Below are positions 1 to 11,856 of a stretch of 64,000 nt of DNA, one piece after another; position 1 is the first letter of the stretch, and every line of letters begins with the position of its first letter. Where the stretch lies: NCBI GenBank assembly GCA_033439265.1, contig JAVTVX010000031.1:18892001-18956000 (forward strand), given 5' to 3'. The notes below the pieces were generated by a model. That model saw only the letters and a program-made list of their open reading frames with translations, had not been told where the DNA came from and searched no databases. The translations under genes and the position numbers were made by a program. The DNA is from Dillenia suffruticosa. Its lineage: Eukaryota; Streptophyta; Magnoliopsida; Dilleniales; Dilleniaceae.

Positions 1-2340
1 CGAACCACCGGATTGTTTGTTTAAACAAAACTTTATGTTTTATCATTTGACTATTGCTAATTCTTTGGTTGCTTTATTATTGCTTGGTATATGCTAGTTT
101 TGCTTCTTCAAAGGTCCGCTCTACTTGGACTTGTGCCCCTAAAAACTTAAGTAAGAAATGTGCTCTCAAGACCCTTCAATCCTTGCACATGTTTCTGCCC
201 TTAGTTTATAGAAAGAGAAGCAAACCCCCCCCCACCCCCCGGGAAACAAAGGAGGGGGAAGTCTAGAAAAGAAAGAAACGATAGGATATACTTGAATTAA
301 TGCACAATTAGCCGATTAATTACATATAAGATTAAGTAATATAATATGTGTGGTCAGCAGTAAATAATAACTTTTATTTTAATTTTTTGAACCAATTTTG
401 GTATCATAAGTTCCTATGGTTGACATTTACCTTAAAAATTAAGGTTTTGCACCTTAACATGTAGGTCCTAATTCAAATATGATACTTAGAGCTCTCCTTC
501 ATCTTGAGAAAAACAAAATTGCCAAAATAATTGGATGATTAATTTTATACAAAATTATTAATCTTCTTTGACCGACCGATTTTCAATAACCAATTTATTA
601 ATCTCGACTAATTCAACTCAAAGTAATTGTCAAACCTATTAAAGGACGAGCTCTCTCAACGTCTATTTTATCTATTTTTAAAACTCGAATCTGATAAGTT
701 GGTTAAGGAAATCGAGCACTTTTACTGCTGTATTAACAAGATGTTAGTAAAATTATAAAATTTCATGGCTTCTAATAATGGACTGAATCTTGGTCAATGT
801 ATCATAATGGATACATTCAAAAACTTGCAATTATGAACTTTTTAAATAGAGAGACCCTATTTTTGGTTGTTTGTGATCTAATTGATGCTAATATAGGGCG
901 GCCAAGAGGACAATGACCCCATTGTTTTGGACATTTTCATAGAAACAACTGACAAAGAGTGAGGGTTAATACATTTTTTTTTTAAATGTATATTAAGTAT
1001 CTATTTTGGAAGTTTTTGCTTTTGCTGTCCTCAAAAAATCAAATATGTAAGGATTGGCATTCCTTGTTTTCTTCCATGGAGGATGATTTTGTCTGTCCAT
1101 GGCCTATTCTGTCCTCCCAAATTGCAACAAATGGAAGATGAAAAGAATCGGAATTACCCAATTGAAAAAGTTACAAATTGAGAGAAGGAGGCGAGAAACC
1201 CTATTTGCTCCCTTCATTTTAACATTTTTGTTACATGTTAGTTAATACGTTTAACTATGTAAAAAGATCTCCTATTTTAATATAAATTTAAATTAAAAAA
1301 ATCAAAACTTTAGCAGTTAAAATTTGTAAGATATGAATTATTAAATTATTTTATATTTTTAGAGATATCATAATATACTTTAGGCTTCGGTAAAAGCTCG
1401 ACTTTTGCATGAAGAGGTGAGAGAGATGAATGCCAAACCTAGAAGACAAGGGCTAGCAAGATAATTTGGCATAATGGTAAGACACTTGATTTTTTTATTA
1501 AAGAACTAGAACTAAAGTTTGAATCTTTATTAACGGACAGTTAGTCTAATAGAAAAAAAATTAGAAATCTTAATTAAGATTTAAATTTAAATCTTGAGAA
1601 TAAAAAGAATTATGTTACAACAATTATTTCTATAAACGATCGGATAATAGTTTAAGTTGAATTGATCATAGTATATTTCTAATACCACTAGGTCAAGTAA
1701 AAATAGGGCCAGCTAGCAAGCAGTTTAATCTACATGGGGATGATTTTGTCAAATTTGACAGCTACACCTCCCATGTGATTGTTCGTAAAATCATAACCTG
1801 TCTTTTTGTTCCTTCCCCACTTAATAGAATATGGGCATTATGATTTCTAGTTTCATGCAAAAACAAATACAAAAGTGAAAGGCATGTTTGCCTTCTTGGG
1901 AACCAAGCAATTAGGGAGCCCATATTCATTTTTATTGTCTTGGCTTCGTCTTTTGACACATTCCATGAACAATTACCATACCCTTAACTTCATAATTCAC
2001 CAAATCATTGAGAGTGGTTTCTTGCATGATTTGTCCCTAAAAATTTCCCTTATAGGACTTGTATCCAACATTTTAGGTACAATGTAACAAGTTCTATGAT
2101 CGTCTCATGATATGTGACTTAAATTGCATGTTAAAAAATATTTGCCAAAATAAATTAAAAAAAAAAAATAATGTTATGGGCATGACAATTTTAAATTTTG
2201 CCTTTTCATACTTGCCAAAGTGAATTTTAATAGCTGAATTTTACAAAAGCGTATACCCTATAGCCTAACCCTTTTATGGTAATTGGGCATCAGATACCCA
2301 CATGGGAATTAATCTCTTTTTTGCTTTTGCCATTCACATT
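1..2340. other. AT-rich intergenic DNA, no gene recognised
   Basis: No reading frame here resembles a protein family; the short frames are low-complexity or chance. A C/G homopolymer patch lies near 226-260. Around 1464-1560 there is a tRNA-like stretch (an A-box-like start and a B-box-like 'agtttgaatc') that may be an eroded SINE, but no tail or target duplication is clear. Confidence 0.6.
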
Positions 2341-2355
2341 GGTCAATTTCATATG

Positions 2356-2373
2356 TGAGAGAGAGAGAGAGAG
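2356..2373. repeat. (GA)n microsatellite
   Basis: Short GA dinucleotide run about 500 bp upstream of the peptide gene; the first of several GA/CT tracts around this gene. Confidence 0.9.
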
Positions 2374-2621
2374 GAGAAAATTGAGACTAATGTAGAGTTG
2401 AATTAGAAAAGGGATGTAAGTTTGAACAGGCACTGACGGTGCATGAATGTGAAGGAAAAATGTTTGAGAGAAGAAATGAGAAATTACCAAGAAAGCAAGG
2501 CCGGCGGCTTAGCTCATCATCACACCAAAACAAGTCCTCAACGCGGCATTTCTACGCCCAATATTTAGCCAAAAAAAAACACCACCTACATGCTTACGAG
2601 AGGCTTCTCTTCAAACTTGTT

Positions 2622-2697
2622 TCTCTCTCTCTCTCTCTCTCTCTCCATTTTTCAAAGCTTTTGATTTTGACTTGGCCTACACATCCTTGATCCTCAA

Positions 2698-2742
<45 letters not shown>
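2622..2742. repeat. Two (CT)n tracts in the promoter of the peptide gene
   Basis: Two CT runs, 2622-2645 and 2701-2742 (21 units), separated by about 55 bp. The second ends 6 bp before the TATA box. CT/GA runs are known binding sites for plant BPC/GAGA-binding proteins; such a role here is inferred. Confidence 0.9.
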
Positions 2743-2745
<3 letters not shown>

Positions 2746-2748
2746 TGC

Positions 2749-2756
2749 TATATATA
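2749..2756 (+). promoter_or_regulatory. TATA box of the secreted peptide gene
   Basis: A TATATATA sequence lies 117 bp upstream of the ATG at 2873. Transcription would be expected to begin about 30 bp downstream, giving a leader of about 90 nt that contains the CT tract at 2835-2868. The ATG at 2760 would lie before this start site and so is not expected to act as an upstream start. Confidence 0.65.
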
Positions 2757-2832
2757 CACATGGCCCAACCCCCTCAACCCTCCCACAAAAACCAACATCC
2801 TCAAATTCCTCTTCTCCATCAATCCCAAATTG

Positions 2833-2834
<2 letters not shown>

Positions 2835-2868
<34 letters not shown>
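2835..2868 (+). repeat. (TC)17 tract in the 5' leader of the peptide gene
   Basis: Pure TC dinucleotide run ending four bases before the start codon at 2873, so it would form the 3' half of the mRNA leader if transcription starts near 2780. Confidence 0.9.
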
Positions 2869-2871
<3 letters not shown>

Positions 2872-2872
2872 T

Positions 2873-3163
2873 ATGGCTTGCTCAAGAAATTTGCTCATCG
2901 TACTATTCATTCTCTCTGTCTCACTAGTATCCTCTGTAGAAGCAAGGAAGCTATCAAGCAATGAAGAATACAAGTCCAAGACCAAGTATGCTACTCTGGA
3001 TAAAAATTTGGTACTAAATTCCCTTCCAAAGGGGACAGTACCCCCATCAGCACCTAGCAAAAAGGGCCAATCCACCATCAACAACGAAAAGCTCTTCGCC
3101 CGCCACCTCGCCGCCATCGATCGGATTCTCGAGTCTGTGCCCAGCCCTGGTGTAGGCCATTGA
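2873..3163 (+). CDS. Secreted signalling peptide precursor, IDA-like/PIP family
   Basis: Intronless, 96 residues. A hydrophobic signal peptide covers about residues 1-24 (core LLIVLFILSVSLVSS, likely cut after VEA). The variable middle is charged. Residues 51-64 read LPKGTVPPSAPSKK, close to the IDA EPIP core (PIPPSAPSKRHN in Arabidopsis IDA). The protein ends at residues 88-96 with SVPSPGVGH, which resembles PIP (SGPSxxGxGH) and CEP (SPGxGH) peptides. IDA, PIP and CEP peptides are proteolytically released ligands of LRR receptor kinases (HAESA/HSL, RLK7, CEPR) acting in abscission, immunity and root growth. The best fit is a PIP/IDL-type precursor, some of which carry two motifs. The start is the first ATG after the TATA box and begins the signal peptide. 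Which motif is the active ligand cannot be read from the sequence. Confidence 0.8.
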   Translation: MACSRNLLIVLFILSVSLVSSVEARKLSSNEEYKSKTKYATLDKNLVLNSLPKGTVPPSAPSKKGQSTINNEKLFARHLAAIDRILESVPSPGVGH

Positions 3164-6100
3164 TCTCTTCTGATCAATTTCTCAAAATCCCATATTTTTT
3201 CATTTCTTCTTCTTCTTCTTCTTCTTTTTTTATTCTTCACGATTTTGAATTTTTGATCGCTTCTTTTTGGGGGGTTAGAGTATAATTGTACACATAGGAG
3301 TGTATAGATTACAAAAGGGTATAATTTTTTATTCTACTTTTATGATCTCGTTGTAAGTTGGGGATTATGCTTTTGTTCTTTTGATCCCTTGAAGGAAAAG
3401 AGATAAAGAGTTAGAGCTTTGTGCTTATTTCTTATTATTTTAATTTAAATTTAGTTTTTTTTATTATAATTGAATTCTTTTTAATATAAAAATCATGAAA
3501 ATTATGAAAAAAATGTATATTCATAAAAATTTGAATATAAAATTTTTTCAAAAAAAAATATTTAAACAGAAACTTTTTATTACTCAAATATCACGATAGA
3601 ACTCTCTGGGAATTCTTTAGTGGGACATTTCGGTTGCTTTTCATTATAAAAATTTGGTAGTGCTTGTTGTTGGTTGAGAACAGAGGCATAGGCCAAAAAT
3701 AAGTGCACCAGCAGTCATTCTCAACTCGGGCAAGGTGATTTTTGTATTCTTCTTTTTCTTTTTGGAAAAGGGTAATTGCTAATTTTATACTTAAATTATA
3801 GAATATGCTAGATAGCGTCATTAAGAAGCATTTTGGAAGATTTTATGATAATGGCGATTCACAAGCGAACTGTCAAAGATGATGTTTATGAGAAAAAAGG
3901 TAAAGTTGAAAATCAAAAGGGTCATTAGCATGGGCGGCTATTACTAGCTAAGTGATTTGCCATTGCATGTGCATGGTCAACAATGGAAGATATGCCAACG
4001 TAGCCAAATAGAGACCGCGAAGGAAGGCAATGGCGGCAAACAGTTGTTTACATAATTATATTTTAATTATTTTTAATCAAATTATCCATTATATTGATCT
4101 GAGAAAACGATACATATTATTAATGAATTTATATGATTTTGCAGATATTTATATTTGACAAAAAAAATAAAGAAAATAAATAATTTAGAGGGTAATCACA
4201 AATAGGATAACACCCATTTACTAAAACATTTCCTTTTAAGAGTCATTTGCCTCACATTTAACATCCAATTTTCCATAAAAGAATTTCTATTAATAAGATA
4301 CATGTGAACAAACCCTCCCCCTCCCTCTTTCAATTTCAATGGGTCTAACTTTGATCTAACTCTGTTTTGGAAGGATATGCAAATGCGTGCGTGCAAGGAA
4401 AGTAGTCCGCCTGCCGTCTCTGTCCATCAACACTGACTGCAAAAAAAGAATGAAGGAACCCTTATATTTATGTTTTGAATTTTGTGTATATCAAAAAAAT
4501 TTAAAGATAAATACGATACGATATTAAAGATAAAAAATAATATAAAATATTAATATTTTATTTTTATTTTTAATAATGTGAATATATATATATATATTTT
4601 AATTATAGAGAAGCTCAAACAGATCCAACCCTTTTTATGTACTGTACCTGGTGATCTCTTCTGAATTTGGGTGTTTTAGGATTTTAACTCAACAATACAG
4701 TGAATGCCTAATATACACATGCAATGTATGCGTACAAATTTAGGGCGCTCACAATGACTTTTAATGGCACTTTTCGTGCCATTTTCAGGGGGGCAAAAAC
4801 GATGGGTATTGGATTCTTAATACCAAAAATGGTGGTTCAAAGATGCAGTATATTTTTTTAATCCGGATATTGATTCTGGAATTATAATTTAATTAATCTG
4901 ATTCGAATGTCTGTAAAATCCTATTTAAAAATAAATCTCATAATATAATTGTTTTCATTTTCAAATTTTAAATTTGAAATTTGGTTAAAAGATCTAATAT
5001 TTCATCCTATTAGACAGATTGTCTATTGATTCAAGGATGCAATATCTAGTATAACATGACGTCTTTTGTGTTAACAAAAGTGGGCAATTTGGGATCATCT
5101 TGAATAACGTAAGCTGGGAAAAGTGGTGGGGATGAGATTGATCAATCAACTGGCTCACAATGTTTCTTACACGACAACAAGTAATTTTTGATATGACTCA
5201 AGTTTCTTCCAGTCATTCAAAGTTTGCCAAGCGTTTTTAATGTGGCATTGCATTGCATTAGAAGATTGAACAATTTGGTGAAGGTGTTAATCCATGATTA
5301 GTCACATGTCATGATCAAGATTTAACAAATCACTTTTGAAGGTCTTTCGTTATCTTGTTTGTTCCGCATGAGAAAATTGAATCCAACCTAATTAAGAATT
5401 GCTAACCAATATATATATAATTATATTTTTGCATTTTATAAGGTTGCTCGTTACAAAACTCGAGTTCGAGTATCTACATGAGGGAAGGATTTAATAGTGA
5501 AAGCTAATTTACTAAAATAGAATACTTTTAGATTTATGTTTGCAGCATGTAAGAGTCCAGAGTTTGAAATTTAATATGGATGGAATTAAAAATGCGTAAT
5601 TTTTCTAATCAAACTTTTTTATTTTAAATATGTTTGATTGAATAATGCCATTTACCACTATTAGCATTTAGCATTATCCGCAAATACTATTGCTCGAAGA
5701 CCAATTTCATCACGGCAAACAAAATTTGAACTCAAAGATGATTTTATATATTGTAATTGCAAAGTGACATGTGAGGCTTCTTATTCACGCAAAGATAACA
5801 ACCGATGTTCGATCACATCCCATGGATGGAATTGCCAAAAATTTTAAATTAAGGTTGCTTTTCAAATAAAATTATTAGGAAAAGTGTTGACTATAAACAG
5901 GACTCAAGTACCGGAGAATGAGTGGCTAACAATTATTTAATGATGTACCCATGACGACAACGATGGGTGATAAAAAGTTAGTTTTTTTTTATAAATCATT
6001 AACCTTCGATAACAATATTAATTCTTTCGATTTGTAAGTGAGCAAATTTTTATGATACTTATTTTTACATAAAATTTGAATATAAAATCTTATTTTAAGA

Positions 6101-6228
6101 TCATGTTTGACAGAGTTTTTTCTACTTATCTTTTAAAGAAATGAAAATTAATTTCTTTTAAAATAAACTTAAAAATTGTTTAATATTTTTATTTTTAAAA
6201 ACTATTTCTATACTCTTTTTATAAATAA
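3164..6228. other. Intergenic DNA, AT-rich, no gene recognised
   Basis: The first few hundred bases are presumably the 3' UTR of the peptide gene (T-rich, with a TTC run near 3200-3225). The rest is AT-rich, with an AT dinucleotide run near 4582-4598. Scattered tRNA-like fragments near 5450-5600 may be eroded SINEs. No protein-coding similarity is visible. Confidence 0.55.
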
Positions 6229-6539
6229 ACTCACTATCAGAAAACACGATATCAGCGACAAAAATTTCCGTTATCAAAAGTCAAAAATCCGTCACTATAA
6301 GATATTAACGATAAAAAAAAAATCCATCGCAAAAAAGGACCATGCTAATTTTTACCGACCGAAATGTATCCGTCACTAATATCAGCAACGGATTAGCGAC
6401 GAAAAATTTCCGTCGTTAAAGATATCCGTCACGCTGATTTAAAAAATTAAAAAAATCCACTTGCCCAACCTGCCCGGCACAAGTGAAAGCAATGTGAGCA
6501 AACCAACCACCTGACCATCTTTCTTATCTAATCATGATT

Positions 6540-7260
6540 CTTTTTTTTTATTTATTATCTTTATATCATATTTTTAACGATAATAAAATAATATAAAATT
6601 ATAATTTTTTAACAATATAAAAATAATATAAAATTATATTATTATAAAATAATAAAATAATTTTATTTTAGCTTAGAATAAAATAATAAAAAATTTGAAA
6701 AAAAAAATAAAATAAAAATAAAAAAATTATTAAACAAAATTATAAAATTATAAAAATTATAAAAATCCGTCTCTAATCCGTATAAAATACCTTCGATATG
6801 TCTCCTTCTTAGGTCTTGAATCGAACCTACGACACGTGAAACACAATAAAAAATAAAATCACCGAACCAAACTTACCTTTATATTTATACTCTTTTTTTA
6901 TTTATTATCTTTACTTCAAATTTTTTATTAATAATAAAATAATTTAAATTGATAATTTATTATAAAATAATAAAATAATAACGTAGCTTAAAATAAAATG
7001 AATTAAAACTTAAAAAATAAAATAACATTATTTTTCGACAAAATAAAATAAAATTAAAATAATAATATTTTTTTATAATAATAAAATAATATAAAATTAA
7101 AATTTTTTAATAATAATATAAAAATATAAAAATATAAATTTTTATAAAATAATGAAATAATTTTATTTTAGCTTAAAATAAAATAATAAAAAATTTTAAA
7201 TAATAAAATAATATTATCCTTCTACAAAATAAAATTAAAATTAAAATTAAAAAATTTTTA
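6540..7260. repeat. Internal direct repeats of the CACTA element
   Basis: An AT-rich block with the landmark 'TTTATTTATTATCTTTA' near 6548 recurs near 6898. A second landmark, 'AATTTTATTTTAGCTTA', appears near 6660 and again near 7160, with a related version near 6980. The interior therefore grew by about two rounds of internal duplication. Confidence 0.6.
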
Positions 7261-7489
7261 AAAATTTAAAAAATTTAAAAATTTTAAAAATTTTAAAAAT
7301 TTTAAAAAATTAAAAAAATTAAAAAAATTAAAAATAAAAATAAAAAATCCATCCCTAATCCATCAGTAATCTGTCGCTAAATTTTCTGTCGATAATCCGT
7401 TGCTAATTTTTCTGTCGTTAAAAATTCCGTCGGTGATTCGTCGCTGATGGGTTTAGAAAAAAGTTAAAAAAATTAAAATTTTAAATATT

Positions 7490-7592
7490 TTAAATATTTT
7501 TAAATTTTTAAATATTTTTAAATTTTTAAATATTTTTAAATTTTTAAATATTTTTAAATTTTTAAATATTTTTAAATTTTTAAATATTTTAT
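7490..7592. repeat. 18-bp tandem repeat inside the CACTA element
   Basis: A unit of AAATATTTTTAAATTTTT is repeated about five times head to tail. It is almost palindromic, so single strands could fold back. Confidence 0.75.
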
Positions 7593-7844
7593 AAATTTTT
7601 AAAAATTTTTAAAATCCGTCGATAATCCGTCGGTAATTCGTCGCTGATAGATTTACAAAAAAATTAAAAAAAAAAAACTTAAAATTAAAAAATTAAAAAA
7701 AATAAAAAAATTATACAAAATCAGTCGTTCATCCGTCGGTAAAAATTTTCGTCGGTAATCCGTCGCAATTCCGTCACTATTACCGACGGAAAAAAATCCA
7801 TCGGTAATTTTCCGTCACTGAAACCTTGTTTTCTGGTAGTGACT

Positions 7845-10700
7845 ATTTGATAATATATTTTTTATTAATTCTTTTTTAATGAAAGTGTCATACAGGGTAT
7901 ACACATAAAATATAATTTTTTCTCATCACCATTAATTGATTAAAATTAATATATCTACATTTCAAAAATAAAATATATAAATACTATAACTAAAATAAAA
8001 ATAAGTTAATTATTTTTCTAAAACATTAGAAACAAACATTTATAAATATAAAATTATTTTTATATAACATAAAAAATTAAATTATTCAAAAATAACATAA
8101 CTCATATATTTATGAACACTCAAGTGATATAAATGGAATAAAAAAATATTTATAAACATATTTAAAATTTATGAATATATTTGGATTTTATAAAAAAAAT
8201 ATTTAAATTATGGTTCTTAAAAAATTGAAACATTAAAAAAAGGAGAAGAAAAACTCCTCTCAAAATCTTCTCCTTTAAAAATATTTTTTCTATTTTTTTC
8301 ATTTAAAAAAAGGTGCTACTTTTTAGGGGAATAAATTTTGTTTAGCAGAACTTCTCAACTAGAAGGAAAAAAAAAAAATCCCGTTAAACAAGCACCGAAA
8401 ATATCATTGACGAATCATTGGATCAACTAGATATTAATCAACAAAAAGTACTATCTTTATTATTTTTAGTTTTCTATTCTAAACTCTATCATAAATAATG
8501 GTTTACACATAATTTGTAAATTATTATATAAATTTAATAAATTTACACCGCATTTTCCATAATTTGTGTTTGATTGTGTTATTGTCAGGCCATACATGGA
8601 AGTAGGTCTGACCAAAACTTTGACCATTTGGCCGGTGGATAATACTATAGTCAAATTTGCAAGCAAAGAGGTCACACTTGGACTTCTAGCCTTCTTTTGT
8701 GGAAAATTGAGCACCCGATTGGCATAAATGATGTGTAAAATTGAACTGAGCTTGAAAGCGTGTAGGGTTTCCCATAAAAGCAAAATACAGAGAGAAATAC
8801 AGCGATGGCTACACACCAAGAGTTAAAGTTAGGATTACTCTTCCCTTATAATCAGCTGACATGCAGACAAATGTGGCTACCAAATTCCAACAATTTTTCA
8901 AATTTTCGTTTTTCTTGATAAGAATTGATATGTCACGACATATTAGTCCATTTCATGATTTTTTTTGGGTGGGGGGGGGGGGGTGGGAATAACCTGATGA
9001 TATTCCCTCCGGCCATAATTTTAAAGGTCTTCTCCTATAATATAATTTTCTAACATAGTTTTATAACTTATGTTTATTAGTTGAACAAGCATCTGCATCT
9101 TATAAACCTTTTGTACTCCCGGCCTTTTAGGTTCGTCACTGCATATAAATATATCATGGATTTTGCTTTGTTTTGTTTTGTTTTGTTTTGTTTTTAGTGA
9201 AGGCAATTGTTCTGTTTTTAGGGAAGTTTTGAACCTACGCATAGTCTCTTCACAAAAACACTTACCAACGAGATCAAATAGAATTAAGCTGATGGGAGGA
9301 AGAGTAATAGAGAAAATTACCTTCAAAATCTTATAATGTGAATGCAAGGAGAATCACCATGGACCATCTATCATGGGGGCGGCCTTCCATTCCATGAGAT
9401 ATCTTTGACTTTGATGGTGACTGTGGGAAGCTGGACCATCTTTGTCATTTCTTTTTTTCCAAATTCAACACCCATGAAGAAACTAAGCCCCACGCAAAGA
9501 AAATCATATACTGGATCACATTTTTCTGATTTATGTGGAAGAATATCATATGGGTACCTCCAAATCTCTCTCCTTAAGATGGTCGCATGTACCTTAAAAA
9601 GAGGCTTCCAGGGTAGTTTCTTGAATTTGAATTAGGAGACTCATATGCAGGCAAGTGCAGAGTATTTGGACAAGGAAAAAAATTAAGAAGAAGAAGTGCT
9701 TAGGACTAATTAAGAAGATATTTTTATTAATCATATCGTAATTCTAAATTAGTGTCTAAATGCTTTTTACCTAGCGGAAAGATTTTCCTCCATTGGTGGT
9801 AACAACCCTTTTGAGAATGTATCCCATCAAGTAGTAGTGTGTATATATATAGGTGAGGTGTAAATCATAAAAGACAACTATTTACCTTATTATGACATAA
9901 TTATCTCTAAACAATATATTTTATATTTTTTTGTATAATGATTTATTAATAATATAGTGTCAACACGATAAGAATAAATGAAACTTGTCGGAAGAAAAAG
10001 GTGTATACAACAACACCACCTCGTATCTTTTTCTTTAACCATATCCTATGAAATCATTTGCCTCGATGCCAAGAAATCACCAGAACCTATGAGAAAAAAT
10101 GAAGAGTCTACTATGGTAGGCATGACAAGAAAGAAATTAGGCATGATGAGTTCATTTTGTATCCCAATACACATCATTCTCAGACTTGCTGTACACAGCC
10201 AGCCATGGAAGAAAAACATTAAATTTCTCATTTGGTTCAAATGAACATTTGAAGCTTAGTCAAAAAAAAAAAAAAAAGTAATGCAAACAAAATGAAAACT
10301 TCTCAACAAAGAGGACCTGTATGTTCATCTTTCGTTGTATATAATATTTTCTCTCCCATCTACCCCCACCAAAAAAAAGTGTCTTCCTCTACAAATGATA
10401 TGGACTCTTTCCCACGAAATGCCTGGGGAAATTAGGCAGACGACTGTGACCTCTATGTCTTGGACCCGAAGATGGGATCCGCTTAAATAGGACATGGAAG
10501 GCTGAACCATGCAACTCCATTCACTCGTTGAGTTTCTGTTGCAAAATTTGTTCTGCTACATTTCTGAAGATGCTCTTGCTGCAGATATATTAGTTGCTGG
10601 GCTTATAATCAGGAGAAGTGTAATAATGACGCCAGAAGAAGAAGAAGAAGGTTTATTGGGTTTGGCCATATTCTTAGGAATAAATAGACTCTAATATCAT
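7845..10700. other. Intergenic DNA, no gene recognised
   Basis: AT-rich DNA. It holds a G-run near 8970-8983, a (TTTTG)n run at about 9166-9194 and several short chance frames (for example 9342-9635 and 9978-10244) without family resemblance. The segment around 8210-8400 contains short CTCC/GGAG inverted repeats and may be the far end of an older element interrupted by the CACTA insertion; see findings. Confidence 0.5.
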
Positions 10701-10726
10701 GTTATAAATATTAGGCTCTGATATTA

Positions 10727-11026
10727 TGTTAAAAAAAGAAAAATAAAACAGAAACAACAAAGAGAACACTGAAAGAGAATGACTCATATGTTATGTATTG
10801 TGTTATATTGTCAATAAATTATACAAACACCCATTTATAGGGTGATTCATGAAAACAAAAAATGAAATAATAAAAATAGAATATTTACAAAATTGATAAG
10901 AATAAATGAAATATTCCAATATTGAGATTTCGGAAAATCAATATTTTTAAGATTTCTTCAATTTGGAAACTTCCAAAACTTTTTCAATAAAACTTCTTCA
11001 ATTTAGGAATATCAATATTCTTAATA
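10727..11026 (-). repeat. 3' LTR of the degenerate LTR element
   Basis: This copy is about 300 bp and aligns along its length with 11857-12169. Shared landmarks include a stretch reading ACAAACACC and the pair AATATTCCAATATT / AAGATTTCTTC. Its terminal TG has mutated to TA on the internal side. It is followed (minus strand) by another primer-site-like sequence, TAATATCAGAGCC. Confidence 0.7.
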
Positions 11027-11219
11027 CCCTCCTCAAACTTAACATGGAACTAGATGAATGATTTTTAGTTTGTGTAATAAGTCATCATGACGCTCGAAAG
11101 ATGAGTTAAGATCATAAAGAAGCCTTATGCCAAAGATTAAAGAACTGCCAAGAATAATGTAATAATTTGTAGTAGACTGTCCATTAATAGGAATATCAAA
11201 TCAATCAGTATCAGAATAA

Positions 11220-11640
11220 ACACATAACTGATACCGTAAAGAGTGTAGTATAACAGATTGAGTAGAAGATGATATAATAGCAAAATCCTCAACAGCAGAC
11301 TCAGAGAAAACAGACATATAAAGCAGAGAGAATAAGCAGATTGAGTAGAAGATGATATAATAGCAAAATAAAACAGAGAGAATAAAGTAAACTGAGTAGA
11401 AAATGATGTAATAACAGAATTCTCAACAGCAGATTTAGAGAAAAAGCAGATGGATTGAAAAACCAAATAGAATAGCAGAATACTCAAACTGAGTATAAGA
11501 GAAGGTAACAGCAGAATTCTCAAAAGCTGCAACAGCAGCAGATTATGAGATAAAGTAGAATAAAGCAAAAGAATTGAAGAATGAAATAGAATCTTCAATA
11601 GCAGAAAAGAAGCAGACCGCAATATATTATTGAAAATTAG
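11220..11640. repeat. Internal tandem repeats of the LTR element
   Basis: A block reading GAGTAGAAGATGATATAATA occurs near 11259 and 11342, with a degenerate copy near 11394. Between them are AGCAGA- and CTCAACAGCAGA-type units. On the minus strand these units read as a leucine- and serine-rich open frame, which is best seen as a by-product of the repeats. Confidence 0.65.
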
Positions 11641-11856
11641 TAGAAGACTGCAAAGGGATTGAAGAATGAAACAAAATCGTCAATAGCAGAAAAGTAACAG
11701 ATCGCAAGATATTGTTGAGAATCGGCTAAAAAACGATTTTGGATAATAGAAATAAGTTGAGAAATATTTAATTTCTCCATAACTAGAAAAAAAATGTCTA
11801 ATTGATGAGAAAAATAGAAAAAAAAAATTAGATCGAAACCTAATACTCTGATACCA

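Larger units (their letters stand above)
6232..7841. mobile_element. Non-autonomous CACTA (En/Spm) DNA transposon
   Basis: The element begins CACTATCAGAAAACA and ends with the complement of CACTACCAGAAAACA, so it has imperfect terminal inverted repeats starting with the diagnostic CACTA. It is flanked by a 3-bp direct duplication ACT (6229-6231 and 7842-7844), the size expected of CACTA transposases. The subterminal regions carry many copies of a CCGTC-type motif in both orientations (for example CCGTCGGTAA), the usual transposase-binding architecture. The 1610-bp interior is AT-rich and repetitive with no transposase frame, so the element must be mobilised in trans. Confidence 0.88.

Noticed and set aside
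1464..1680. tRNA-like segment that might be a tRNA gene
   Set aside because: It has A- and B-box-like text but cannot form a full cloverleaf by eye; more likely an eroded SINE.
2677..3240. 187-residue minus-strand frame antisense to the peptide gene
   Set aside because: It is made of RE repeats from the CT tracts and antisense of the real coding sequence; no family resemblance.
9342..9635. 97-residue plus-strand frame in intergenic DNA
   Set aside because: No recognisable domain, no promoter or splice context; composition looks like chance translation.
11137..11622. 161-residue hydrophobic minus-strand frame inside the LTR element
   Set aside because: It is the translation of tandem AGCAGA/GATATAATA-type repeats; the leucine/serine/phenylalanine bias follows from the repeats, and no gag or pol motif is present.
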